A DNA stretch of 56,376 bases from Cytophagales bacterium (lineage in GTDB: Bacteria > Bacteroidota > Bacteroidia > Cytophagales > Spirosomataceae). The stretch spans positions 1-56,376 of the forward strand of contig JAAFKE010000022.1 in the NCBI GenBank assembly GCA_013298215.1. Direction: 5' to 3'. Positions within the stretch are counted from its first letter, which is position 1. Each line of letters opens with the position of its first letter. The notes under the pieces are model-generated. The model had not been told where the DNA came from. It was given only the letters and a program-made list of their open reading frames with translations, and ran no database searches. Of the stretch, positions 37,874 to 48,300 are shown in pieces. Both the position numbers and the translations under genes were made by a program.

Positions 37874-37909
37874 ATAGGGAGCGGGCGCAAGTCCGCTCCC
37901 TATTTTATT
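37874..37909 (+). terminator. strong intrinsic terminator after susD
   Basis: ATAGGGAGCGG (37874-37884) pairs perfectly with CCGCTCCCTAT (37893-37903) around an 8-base loop and is followed by TTTATT. It separates the abundant SusCD message from the FG-GAP genes, which begin 46 bp later with no visible promoter of their own. Confidence 0.85.
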
Positions 37910-37948
37910 GAAAGGGTGTTTAAATAAAAACGCCTAAAAAACAACGCG

Positions 37949-40900
37949 ATGCAAACCCCCAAAAAAACTCACCAGTTTGGCCAACATACCCCGTTGAAGG
38001 TACTGGCTGGGCTACTTGTCTTGTTGGTAACAAATTGCCAGCCAACTCCACCGCAATTATTTAAGACCCTCTCCCCCACCGAAACGGGGATTGAGTTTAC
38101 GAATAACGTCGAAAACCGCGACGATATGAACATATTTAACTACCGCAATTTTTATAATGGTGCGGGAGTGGCAATCGGCGACATAAACAACGACGGATTG
38201 GCGGATGTGTTTTTGACTTCAAGCCGAGGTGACAATAAACTATTCCTCAATAAAGGTGGCTTTAAATTTGAGGATATAACCCAGAAAGCGGGCGTGGCAG
38301 GCACCCACGGCTGGACTACGGGTGCAACCATGGCCGATGTGAACGGGGATGGTCTGATGGACATCTACGTTTGCAACTCGGGCAATATACCAAACGACAA
38401 CCGCGCCAACGAACTGTTTATAAACAATGGCGACCTAACTTTTGGCGAAAAAGCAACTGAATACGGCCTCGACGACCAAGGGTACTCGACGCACGCCGCT
38501 TTCTTTGACTACGACCGCGACGGCGACTTGGATATGTTTTTGCTCCAAAACAGCTCGTACCCCGTCAATAAAATAAATAACCAAAACATTAGAAACCTGC
38601 GCGACCAAGTGGCAGGACAGAAACTTTATAACAACACAGGAAAGGGACGTTTTGAGGACGTATCGGAGCAGGCTGGCATTTATGGCAGTTTGATCGGCTT
38701 CGGGTTGGGCATAACGATCGGCGACGTGGACGATGACAATTGGCCCGATATTTATATTTCTAACGACTTCTTTGAGCGCGATTACTTGTACATAAACCAA
38801 AAAAATGGAAAGTTTGCCGAGGTATCCAAAGACCAAATGGGCCACGGAAGCCTGTCGTCGATGGGCGCGGACGTTGCCGACATGAATAACGATGGACACT
38901 TGGACATATTTGTGACGGATATGCTACCAAATGACGATAAACGCCTCAAAACAACAACCACATTTGAGGATTACAACGTCCAGCAGATGAAACTGAAAGA
39001 CGATTTCTACTACCAATACAGCCGCAATATGCTCCACCTTAACAACGGCGACCGTACTTTTAGCGAAGTGGCCTGCTTGGCTGGCGTGCAGGCTACGGAT
39101 TGGAGTTGGGGGGCTTTACTTTTTGACATGGATAACGACGGCCAAAAAGATATTTTTGTGGCCAATGGCGTTTACAAAGACGTGATCGATCAGGATTTTG
39201 TGCAGCTGCTCAACGACGAGGAAACCATGCGCCCCTACACCACGGGGCAAAAAAGATTTAATTACAAAGATTTTGTGGACAAAATGACTTCCACTCCGAT
39301 CTCGAATTATGCGTTTAGAAATGAAGGAAACCTAAAATTTGCCAACAAGGCCAAAGATTGGGGTTTGGCCGCGCCGAGTTTCTCGAACGGGTCGGCGTAT
39401 GGCGACTTGGACAACGACGGCGATTTAGACCTGATCGTAAGCAACGTAAACCAACCACTGAGCGTTTTTAAAAACCAGTCGGTAGAGCAAAACAAGACCC
39501 ATTTTTTACGGATAAAACTAAAAGGAGCCGCCAAGAATACGAACGGCATTGGGGCGCGGGTGCGGGTCTTTGCCGCAGGAAGTTCGCAGATTTTGGAGCA
39601 GATGCCCAACCGGGGCTTTGAGTCATCGTCGGATCATGTGATGGTGTTTGGCCTGGGAACCGCCACCAAAATTGATTCGGTGCGCGTGGTTTGGCCAAAT
39701 GACAAAGCACAAACGATTAAAAAAGTGGCCATAAATACTGACTTGGTACTCGAAAACGCCAAAGCCGACCAACAATTTATACCCAAGATTGAATCCAAAA
39801 ACAAACCATTCAGCGACATTACGGCGCAGTCGGGGCTACTCTACACCCACAAAGAACAGGAGTTTGTGGACTACGACCGCGATATTTTACTGAAACAAAT
39901 GCTCTCGCGCGAGGGGCCAGCCCTGGCAACTGGCGATGTGAACGGAGATGGATTGGAGGATGTTTTTATTGGCGGGGCCGCGCGCGGAAAAAAGGCCGTG
40001 TTTGCACAACTGCCCAACGGAACGTTTAAGGAATTGACCCAGGAGGGTTTTGTGGCCGATGAGATTTCGGAGGCATTAGATGCCGTTTTGGTGGACGTGG
40101 ACAAGGACAAAGACCTCGATTTGTTTATAGCTACGGGCAGTAACGAGTATTTTGCGGGTTTCGAGGGGCTGCAAGATTTGCTGTATTTGAACGACGGGAA
40201 GGGCGTTTTTACGAAAGACAACCGCTTGCCTAAAATCACAGAAAGCGGCTCGAGCGTGGCGGCGGGTGATTTTGATCGGGACGGGGACGTTGATTTTTTT
40301 GTGGGTGGACGGCTGGTCATTGGAAGGTACGGCCAAAGTGCTCCCAGCCAACTGTACGAAAACAATGGCAACGGAGTATTTAAGGAGAATATTAACAAAT
40401 TGATGCCCCAAAACGCGGCCCTGGGCATGGTGACGGATGCCGTTTGGGCAGACATTGACCAAGACAACTACCCCGAGTTGGTGATTGCGCAGGACTGGGG
40501 AACGGTGGAAATTTATAAAAACCAGGCTGGTAAAACGCTGAAAAGCATCGAAAACGAAACCCTTGGCCAGCACAGCGGCTGGTGGAACAGGATCGAGGCC
40601 ATGGATTTGGACAAGGACGGTGATTTGGATTTTGTACTGGGTAATTTGGGACAAAACAGCCGAATGAAACCGCAAACCGACCAGCCCGTGAACCTGTACG
40701 CGGGCGATTTTGACCAAAATGGGTCGGTGGAGCAGCTCATTAGTTGCGCCAACGAGTCGGGGGGAATGTACCCGTTGGTGATGAAGGCTGACCTCCAAAA
40801 ACGAATCCCGGGCATTAAAAAGCAGTTTCTCAAACACAGCGATTACGCCAACAAAACGGTCGAAGAAATATTTGGGAAGGACGTTATTAGCAAGGCCACC

Positions 40901-41290
40901 CACCGAACCGTGACGGACGGCAACAGCTGCGCGTTGATGAACGACGGCGGGGGCAAATTTACCTTCAAGCCGTTGCCAGTGGAGGCGCAGTTCTCGCCCA
41001 TTTTTGGCATAGAACGTTTCGATTACAACCAAGACGGCATAGTGGACCTGCTGCTGGCGGGCAATTTCTTTGACGTGCAGCCCGAAATCGGCCGCTATGA
41101 TGCCAATTATGGCCTGGTGCTGATCGGAAAAGGCAACGGCGAGTTTAAAACGGTGCGCCCGCGCGAGTCTGGTTTTTTTGTGAAGGGACAGGTGCGTAAC
41201 ATCCGAAAAATAGTGCTGAAAAATAAAACAAACTGCTTCATTTTAGTAAAAAACAATGCTGATGCTCAAGTATTTTCATTCAAAAAATAG
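37949..41290 (+). CDS. FG-GAP/VCBS-repeat protein with ASPIC-UnbV domain (first paralog)
   Basis: A 1113-residue exported protein of the CRTAC1-like type. The N-terminal signal ends in LLVTNC (possible lipid-modified Cys30, though Asn before it is unusual). FG-GAP/VCBS repeats with calcium-loop motifs of the type DxNxDGxxD run through both halves (DINNDGLADVF, DVNGDGLMDIY, DYDRDGDLDMF, DMDNDGQKDIF). An ASPIC-UnbV domain lies at about 515-600 (NGIGARVRVFAAG, MPNRGFESSSDH, VRVVWPND), followed by a second propeller-like half. Likely a calcium-bound beta-propeller on the cell surface. Its end overlaps the next paralog by 35 bp. Confidence 0.92.
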   Translation: MQTPKKTHQFGQHTPLKVLAGLLVLLVTNCQPTPPQLFKTLSPTETGIEFTNNVENRDDMNIFNYRNFYNGAGVAIGDINNDGLADVFLTSSRGDNKLFLNKGGFKFEDITQKAGVAGTHGWTTGATMADVNGDGLMDIYVCNSGNIPNDNRANELFINNGDLTFGEKATEYGLDDQGYSTHAAFFDYDRDGDLDMFLLQNSSYPVNKINNQNIRNLRDQVAGQKLYNNTGKGRFEDVSEQAGIYGSLIGFGLGITIGDVDDDNWPDIYISNDFFERDYLYINQKNGKFAEVSKDQMGHGSLSSMGADVADMNNDGHLDIFVTDMLPNDDKRLKTTTTFEDYNVQQMKLKDDFYYQYSRNMLHLNNGDRTFSEVACLAGVQATDWSWGALLFDMDNDGQKDIFVANGVYKDVIDQDFVQLLNDEETMRPYTTGQKRFNYKDFVDKMTSTPISNYAFRNEGNLKFANKAKDWGLAAPSFSNGSAYGDLDNDGDLDLIVSNVNQPLSVFKNQSVEQNKTHFLRIKLKGAAKNTNGIGARVRVFAAGSSQILEQMPNRGFESSSDHVMVFGLGTATKIDSVRVVWPNDKAQTIKKVAINTDLVLENAKADQQFIPKIESKNKPFSDITAQSGLLYTHKEQEFVDYDRDILLKQMLSREGPALATGDVNGDGLEDVFIGGAARGKKAVFAQLPNGTFKELTQEGFVADEISEALDAVLVDVDKDKDLDLFIATGSNEYFAGFEGLQDLLYLNDGKGVFTKDNRLPKITESGSSVAAGDFDRDGDVDFFVGGRLVIGRYGQSAPSQLYENNGNGVFKENINKLMPQNAALGMVTDAVWADIDQDNYPELVIAQDWGTVEIYKNQAGKTLKSIENETLGQHSGWWNRIEAMDLDKDGDLDFVLGNLGQNSRMKPQTDQPVNLYAGDFDQNGSVEQLISCANESGGMYPLVMKADLQKRIPGIKKQFLKHSDYANKTVEEIFGKDVISKATHRTVTDGNSCALMNDGGGKFTFKPLPVEAQFSPIFGIERFDYNQDGIVDLLLAGNFFDVQPEIGRYDANYGLVLIGKGNGEFKTVRPRESGFFVKGQVRNIRKIVLKNKTNCFILVKNNADAQVFSFKK

Positions 41291-44200
41291 CCAAATTGGC
41301 GCACTCATCGTAACAATTGGTGCGCTTATGGGCAGTTGCAAGACGGACAATAAACCCGTTTTTAAGCTCTTAAAGGGCGCATCGACGGGGATAAGGTTTG
41401 AAAACAAGCTCGCCGAAACCAAGGATATTAACATTTTAGACTACCTGTATTTCTACAACGGAGGCGGCTTGGCGGCGGGCGATGTGAACAACGATGGCCT
41501 GACGGACTTATATTTTGTGTCCACGCAGGGCGACAATAAACTGTACCTAAACAAGGGGAAAGAAAAAGAGAACCCGTTTACTTTTGAAGATGTGACCGCG
41601 CCAGCGGGCGTGAAAGGCAGTGCCAACTGGCAAACGGGGGTGACGATGGTGGACATAAACGCCGACGGGAAACTGGATATTTATGTGTGTGCGGTGGGTA
41701 AATACAAATCGTTGAAAGGCAAAAACGAATTGTATATTAACCTCGGAAACGACGCGAAGGGCGTACCCAAATTTGCCGAAAAAGCCGCCCAGTATGGCCT
41801 GGATTTTAGCGGATTTTCGACCCAAACCGCTTTTTTTGACTACGACAAAGACGGCGATCTGGACGCGTATTTGCTCACCCACGCCACCCACAGCGTGAGT
41901 TCTTACGACAAAGTGTCGGCGCGGGCACTGACCGACTCGACGGCGGGCGATGTGCTTTACAGAAACGACAACGGCAAGTTTGTGGACGTGAGCCAGCAAG
42001 CGGGCGTTTACCAAGCACCGATGGGCTACGGTTTGGGTATTTCGGTGGCCGATTTCAACAACGACGGCTGGGACGATATTTACGTGTCGAACGACTTTCA
42101 CGAGGATGATTATTACTACCTCAACAACCAGAAGGGTGGCTTCGATGAGGCCATGAAAAAAAGTTTCAAACACCTCAGCAAGTACTCGATGGGCTGCGAT
42201 GCCGCCGACATAAACAACGACGGGTGGGTGGATATTTTTACGGCAGATATGCAACCCAACGACGAAAAGATCGAAAAAGCGTCGCTTGGTGAGGACGCGC
42301 TCGATGTGTATATGTACAAACTCCAACTGGGTTTTTATTACCAATACAGCCGAAACGCGCTCCATCTCAATATGCAAGGCCAACGGTTTGCGGAGGTGGG
42401 TACGCTGGCGGGGGTGTCGGCCACGGACTGGAGCTGGTCGCCGCTGATGGCTGATTTTGACAACGACGGTCAGCGCGACCTGTTTGTGTCGAACGGGATT
42501 CCTAAACGCCCCAACGATTTGGACTACATCAAATACATTAACAGTGATTCGCTGCTCAATATGCTGTCGGGAAGCCCGCTCTACAGTACCAAAAGCAAAG
42601 ACAAGTCAGCCTTGGAACTGATGCCAAACGGGCAAATGCACAACTATATCTTTAAAGGCAACGCAAAATACCAGTACGAAGACCAGTCGAAGGCGTGGGG
42701 TTTCGACCAGCCGACGGTATCGAACGGAGCCGTGTATGCCGACTTAGACAACGACGGCGACTTGGAAATTATAACCAACGACCTGAACCAACCCGCTGGT
42801 TTTTACCAAAATATGACCCAAGAAAACACGCCAACAACGGGCGCGTTTGTGCGGTTAAAATTGCTGGGCGATGGCAACAACACCGCAGGAATTGGCGCAA
42901 AAGTGATCTTGAAACACAAAGCCAAGATGCAGGTGGCTACCCAGCAACCAACGCGGGGTTTTGAGTCGTCGTCGGAGCCAATTATACATTTTGGTATGGC
43001 AACCGACGAAACGATCGACAGTTTGATCGTGATCTGGCCGAACCAAAAAATGCAAGTTTTGACCAACGTAAAGCCAAACCAAACGCTGGCGCTCGCCCAA
43101 AAAAATGCCCTTACGAGTGCGATTGCCTACACCTACGCACCAGTGCCGAAGGCTGTTTTTAATGAAACGGTGGACGCGGTTTCGGCAACGCACCAAGAGA
43201 ACCCATACTACGAACAGAGCCGCGAGTCTTTGATGCCATTCAAGGTATCGACGGAGGGCGCGCGAACGGCGGTGGGCGATGTGAACGGCGACGGGCGGCA
43301 AGATTTTTACTTGGGTGGTGCGCGCGACAAGCCAGGGCAGCTATTGGTACAACAAGCCAACGGTAAGTTTGTGGCCAGCAAGCAAATAGCCTTTGAAAAA
43401 GACTCGGTGTATGAAGACGTGGATGCCGCTTTTTTTGATGCCGACCGCGACGGAGACCCAGATTTGTACGTGGTTACGGGCGGTAACGAGTTTTTTGGGA
43501 CGATGCCCGAGCTGAACGACCGCCTGTATATGAACGACGGCAAGGGGAACTTTGCCCGCGCCAGCGCCAACTTACCCGCCATGACCGACAACAAAAGCTG
43601 CGTGGCAACGGCCGATTTTGACCAGGACGGCGACATCGACGTTTTTGTGGGGGGGCGCGTAGTGGGATATAAATACGGCGAAACCCCAAAATCGTACCTC
43701 TTAATAAACAACGGCAAGGGACGTTTTGAGGACAAAACCGAACAAATTGCGCCCCAATTGCGGCACGTGGGCATGACCACCGCCGCCGTTTGGGCCGATA
43801 CTGACAACGACAAAGACCCCGATTTGGTGGTGGTAGGAGACTGGATGCCGATTGTTGTTTTTGAAAACCAAGGCGGCAAAACCCTCACAAGCAACCGCCA
43901 AGGCAAGGAACTCGAACAAAAAAGTGGCTTCTGGCACGCAATAGAGGCCGCCGACTTTGACAACGACGGCGACATTGACTTTATGGTTGGGAACCTGGGG
44001 CTCAACAACCGACTGATAAAGCAGGCCGCACCCGCCCTCAAAATGTACGTGAAAGATTTCGATGGCAACGGATCGACGGAGCAAGTTTTGGCCTACCTCC
44101 GCGACGACAGTTGGTATCCGCTCAACAGCAAAGACGAGCTTGGCAAGCAAATGCCTGGCATTATCAACAAACGATTTACGACCTACGGCGATTTTGCGGG

Positions 44201-44654
44201 CAAAACCCTAACGCAGGTATTCAAGGCCGATGAGCTACGGGGAAGTACCGAAAAAATGGTGAACACCTTCGAGTCGGTGTACGTAGAAAATCGGGGAAAG
44301 GACGGATTTGTGGTGTCGGCACTGCCGCGCGAGGTGCAGTTTTCCAAAATATTTGCGCTATCGGCGGGCGATTTCGACGGAGACGGTAAGTTAGATGCCG
44401 TTTGCGGTGGTAATTTTTACGGGGTAAGCACCTACCAAGGCCGCTACGATGCCAGTTTTGGGTGGTTTTTGAAGGGCAACGGCAAAGGACAGTTTGCGGC
44501 GGTGTGGCCAACCAACTGCGGCCTGATGCTGGATGGCGAACTGCGGGATTTGAAAAAAATAAACGTGGGTAGAAATCCCTCTATTTTAGGAATTTTTAAC
44601 AACCAAAAACCGCAGATTTATCGTTATCTTGGCAAGAAAAACGTACTCTTATGA
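41256..44654 (+). CDS. FG-GAP/VCBS-repeat protein with ASPIC-UnbV domain (second paralog)
   Basis: A 1132-residue paralog of the preceding protein. The start codon lies inside the previous gene (overlap 35 bp); an in-frame ATG at 41262 is also possible. The signal peptide ends with the lipobox ALMGSC. Calcium-loop repeats include DVNNDGLTDLY, DINADGKLDIY and DFNNDGWDDIY. The ASPIC-UnbV part (AGIGAKVILKHKAK, QPTRGFESSSEP, IDSLIVIWPN) is near 540-615. Shared segments such as YYQYSRN, LHLN and ATDWSW show that this and its neighbours arose by duplication. A 4-bp ATGA overlap leads into the next gene. Confidence 0.92.
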   Translation: MLMLKYFHSKNSQIGALIVTIGALMGSCKTDNKPVFKLLKGASTGIRFENKLAETKDINILDYLYFYNGGGLAAGDVNNDGLTDLYFVSTQGDNKLYLNKGKEKENPFTFEDVTAPAGVKGSANWQTGVTMVDINADGKLDIYVCAVGKYKSLKGKNELYINLGNDAKGVPKFAEKAAQYGLDFSGFSTQTAFFDYDKDGDLDAYLLTHATHSVSSYDKVSARALTDSTAGDVLYRNDNGKFVDVSQQAGVYQAPMGYGLGISVADFNNDGWDDIYVSNDFHEDDYYYLNNQKGGFDEAMKKSFKHLSKYSMGCDAADINNDGWVDIFTADMQPNDEKIEKASLGEDALDVYMYKLQLGFYYQYSRNALHLNMQGQRFAEVGTLAGVSATDWSWSPLMADFDNDGQRDLFVSNGIPKRPNDLDYIKYINSDSLLNMLSGSPLYSTKSKDKSALELMPNGQMHNYIFKGNAKYQYEDQSKAWGFDQPTVSNGAVYADLDNDGDLEIITNDLNQPAGFYQNMTQENTPTTGAFVRLKLLGDGNNTAGIGAKVILKHKAKMQVATQQPTRGFESSSEPIIHFGMATDETIDSLIVIWPNQKMQVLTNVKPNQTLALAQKNALTSAIAYTYAPVPKAVFNETVDAVSATHQENPYYEQSRESLMPFKVSTEGARTAVGDVNGDGRQDFYLGGARDKPGQLLVQQANGKFVASKQIAFEKDSVYEDVDAAFFDADRDGDPDLYVVTGGNEFFGTMPELNDRLYMNDGKGNFARASANLPAMTDNKSCVATADFDQDGDIDVFVGGRVVGYKYGETPKSYLLINNGKGRFEDKTEQIAPQLRHVGMTTAAVWADTDNDKDPDLVVVGDWMPIVVFENQGGKTLTSNRQGKELEQKSGFWHAIEAADFDNDGDIDFMVGNLGLNNRLIKQAAPALKMYVKDFDGNGSTEQVLAYLRDDSWYPLNSKDELGKQMPGIINKRFTTYGDFAGKTLTQVFKADELRGSTEKMVNTFESVYVENRGKDGFVVSALPREVQFSKIFALSAGDFDGDGKLDAVCGGNFYGVSTYQGRYDASFGWFLKGNGKGQFAAVWPTNCGLMLDGELRDLKKINVGRNPSILGIFNNQKPQIYRYLGKKNVLL

Positions 44655-45352
44655 AAAAAAACGCGCTTTTGATACTCGCTATTATAGTCGTTTCGGTGCT
44701 TAATCTCCGCGCTCAGGGAAGTGTGTTGCCCTTTGCGTCGTCGCAGCTGGTGGACGGAATCGGGGCCGTTAATTCCCAGGCTAACTCAACCCTTTTTGCC
44801 AAAAAATACAACACCATCTACGACAATACCCCCTACCTACCCGCCCAAAATATGGTAGCGGGATATTTTGTGCAGGCCAACGGGAAACGTTTTGAAATTG
44901 AGAAAATGGCCTACAACGCCTACGAAAAACGGGTAGAGTACGCGGTAAAAAACGATCTCTTTTTTCCAAAAGAACAAATCATTGAGTTCGGATTTGTGTC
45001 GGGAGAGGTTTTTCAACGAAATTTTAAGCCGATGGACGACCACGACGAGGCGACGTATTTTCAGGTGATTTACAACGCCAAAACCCGCCTGCTCCTCCAC
45101 ACGCGAGCGGCGCTGTTGGAGGTGGCAGCCTACAGTTCGGCAGACAAAATGAAGCACTTCGACGCTACCGATACGTACTACGTACTAAAAAGCGACGGCA
45201 CTTTTTCAAAGTCACGCCGGTTGAATGGCGAGCTTTTGGATGTTTTGGGCGATAAAAAAACACTGATTGATGCCTTCATAGACACCAACAAATTGAAGTG
45301 CAAGTCTGCCAGCGATCTAAAAAAAGTACTGGCCTATTACGACTCACTATGA
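44651..45352 (+). CDS. exported protein of unknown function within the FG-GAP operon
   Basis: A 233-residue protein I do not recognise. It has a clear Sec signal peptide (about 1-22, ending LNLRAQG) and no lipobox Cys. The body is rich in Tyr, Asn and Lys, with FEIEKMAYNAYEKRVEYAV and LLLHTRAALLEVAAYSS as the most regular stretches and a helical C-terminus (SDLKKVLAYYD). It overlaps the FG-GAP genes on both sides by 4 bp, so all four are probably translated in a coupled way. A small periplasmic or surface partner for the propeller proteins is a reasonable guess. Confidence 0.75.
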   Translation: MKKNALLILAIIVVSVLNLRAQGSVLPFASSQLVDGIGAVNSQANSTLFAKKYNTIYDNTPYLPAQNMVAGYFVQANGKRFEIEKMAYNAYEKRVEYAVKNDLFFPKEQIIEFGFVSGEVFQRNFKPMDDHDEATYFQVIYNAKTRLLLHTRAALLEVAAYSSADKMKHFDATDTYYVLKSDGTFSKSRRLNGELLDVLGDKKTLIDAFIDTNKLKCKSASDLKKVLAYYDSL

Positions 45353-48300
45353 CAGGAAAAAGGTTAGTTTACGGGTGGTGGGTGGTGGGTATGCTCCTCG
45401 GTGGGTGTTCGTCGCCCACGCTTTTTAGGGCTGTCGATGCGGCCGAAACATCCGTAAACTTTACCAACGTACTCACCGAGTCGGAGACCCAGAATGTACT
45501 TGCCTACGAGTATTTTTACAACGGAGGCGGGGTGGCCGTAGCCGATTTTGACAACGATGGCCGCACCGATGTGTATTTTACGGGAAACCAGGTGGCAAAT
45601 AAACTGTACCTAAACCAGGGCGATTGGAAATTTGAGGACGCAACCCAGCGGGCGGGCGTGGCGGGCCGAGCCACCAGTTGGAAAACTGGCGTGACCGTGG
45701 CCGACGTGAACGCCGACGGCTGGCTGGACATCTACGTGTGCTACTCGGGAAACGGCTCGCCCGAAAGTCGCAGAAACCAGTTGTTTGTTAGCCAGGGACT
45801 TACGCCCGAAAAAAAGTTAGTGTTCACCGAGCAAGCCCAAGCCTACGGACTGGCCGACGAGGGGTACTCGACCCAAGCAACCTTTTTTGACTACGACCAC
45901 GACGGAGATTTAGACCTGTTTCTGATTAACCACAACCTAAAAAACTACCAACGCAAAGAAGCAGCAGCCATGAAAACCGCCGTTGATGCGTTCGCGGGCG
46001 ATAAACTTTACCGAAACGATGGCACGCATTTTACGGACGTGACCACCGCAGCGGGTATTATCAGCAATCCGCTGGGGTTTGGGCTGGGCGTTTCGGTGGC
46101 TGATTTCAACGGCGACAACTGGCCCGATATTTACGTGGCCAACGACTACGTGGAGCAAGATTATTTGTACTACAACAACCGCAACGGGACGTTTAGTGAG
46201 GTAGGAAAAGACGTAATCGGGCATTTTTCGTACTCGGCCATGGGAACCGACGCCGCCGATGTGAACAACGATGCCGTTCCTGATATTTTTAGTTGCGATA
46301 TGCTCCCCGCCGACAATGCGCGTCAGAAAAAACTGGCCTTCCCCGACAATTGGAACGTACAGCAGTCGATGCTTCAAAACGGTTTTCATTGGCAAAATAT
46401 GCGAAATATGTTGCAGCTCAACACCAACAAAGGGCGTAGCTTTAGCGAGATTGGCCAGCTGGCGGGGGTCTCTAACACCGATTGGAGTTGGGCACCGCTC
46501 CTGGCCGACTTTGACAACGACGGCTTTAAAGACCTATTCGTTTCCAACGGTTTTGTGCGCGATCTCACCGATTTAGATTTTGTAAAATACCAACTCGGCC
46601 AACAAGAACAAAGTACCAGCAAAACCACCCAAACCCTGCTGGCACAAACCAAACAGATGCCCGCCACGGCCACGCACCACTACATTTTTAGAAACAAAGG
46701 CGATCTTACCTTTGAAGACAAAGTGGCCGACTGGGGATTTGAGCGACAGACGGTGGCCTGCGGGGCGGCCTCCGCCGACCTCGACGGCGACGGCGACCTG
46801 GACTTGATTACCAACAACACCAACCAAACCGCCTGCCTTTACCGAAACTACCAGCAAGAAAGCGCCCCCCAGCAATATTTGGCAGTGAAACTTACTGGCG
46901 AACCCAAAAACCCGTTTGGAGTGGGTGCTAAGGTCTTTGTTTATGCCGCACAAGGTGTTCAATACCAGGAGCTTATGCCCACAAGGGGGTTTCAGGCTTG
47001 CGCCCACGTGCCGCTGCACTTTGGGATGGGGCAGGTCAAAAAAATAGACTCGGTGGTGGTGGTATGGCCCAACGAAAGGGTATCGAGGCATTATTTAGTA
47101 CCGACCAACGTGCCGCTGGTGGCTCAGTATCAACAAGCAACCGCTGCACAAAGTGCCGCAATAGTCGCAGAAAAAACTTTTTTTTCGCCCACCACTGTCC
47201 CCGACTTTACCCACGTCGAAAACCCCACGATCGACTTCAATCGGCAAATACTGCTACCAGTGATGTACTCGCGCACGGGTGCGCGAATGGCCATTGGCGA
47301 TGCCAACGGCGACCAACTAACCGATTTTTACGCGGGCGGTGCACAGGGGCAAGCAGGGGTTTTGTACGTGCAAAAGCCCGACGGATCGTTCGTTGAAACG
47401 GCACAGCCCGCCTTCGAGATCGATAAAATATACGAGGATACGGATGCCGTTTTTTTTGATGCCGACGGCGATGCGGACGCAGATTTGTACGTGGTGAGTG
47501 GCGGCTACGAATGTGCCTGGGACGACGAGTTGCTGCAAGACCGATTGTATCTGAACGACGGCAAAGGAACGTTTGCGCGCGCCAGCTATCAAGCAAAAAA
47601 TACCAACAATAGCTGCGTGAAAACTTTTGATGCCGACGGCGATGGCGACTTAGACCTTTTTGTGGGCGGCGCTGTGCAACCTGCCCGCTACCCGATAGCC
47701 GACGACAGCCAGCTGCTAATTAACGACGGAAAAGGACACTTTGAAACCCAGGCACTGGCACTGGGCTTGGTAGCCGATGCCGCCCTGGCCGACCTCAACC
47801 GCGACGGACGGCCCGACTTGGTGCTGGTGGGCGAGTGGAGCGAGCCGCGATGGATTGAAAACCAGCCCGCAGGATTATTCAAAAACAAAATAGCACACCC
47901 AATGGGTGCGGGCGCAAGCTGGTGGACGAGACTGGTGGCCAACGACTTAGACAACGACGGCGACCTCGATTTTGTGGTAGGAAACCTCGGACAAAATAAC
48001 CAATTGAAGGCTTCTACGGACGAGCCAGTTACGCTCCAATACGCCGACTTTGACCAGAATGGTACGATCGACCCCTTCATTTGTTCCTTCAATTTGGGCA
48101 GATCGTACCCAATTGCCAGCCGCGACGAGGCATTGGAACAGGTCGTTGGTCTGCGCAAAAAGTTTGTTGATTATAGCTCTTACGCCACGGCCACCCTCGA
48201 AGATTTGTTTGCTGACGACGCGCTCAAAAAAGCCACCAAACTAACCATAACCGAGAACCGAAGCGGCCTTTTGATTAACAACGGAGGCAAGTTTACGTTT

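Noticed and set aside
41256-41290. Overlap of the first two FG-GAP genes as a frameshift
   Set aside because: The first protein ends like its paralogs and the second has its own signal peptide, so these are two intact genes.
40076-42383. Long minus-strand frames within the FG-GAP genes (for example 40076-41032 and 41547-42383)
   Set aside because: They mirror the repeated Asp/Asn/Gly codons of the sense genes and yield Val/His-rich sequences without domains.
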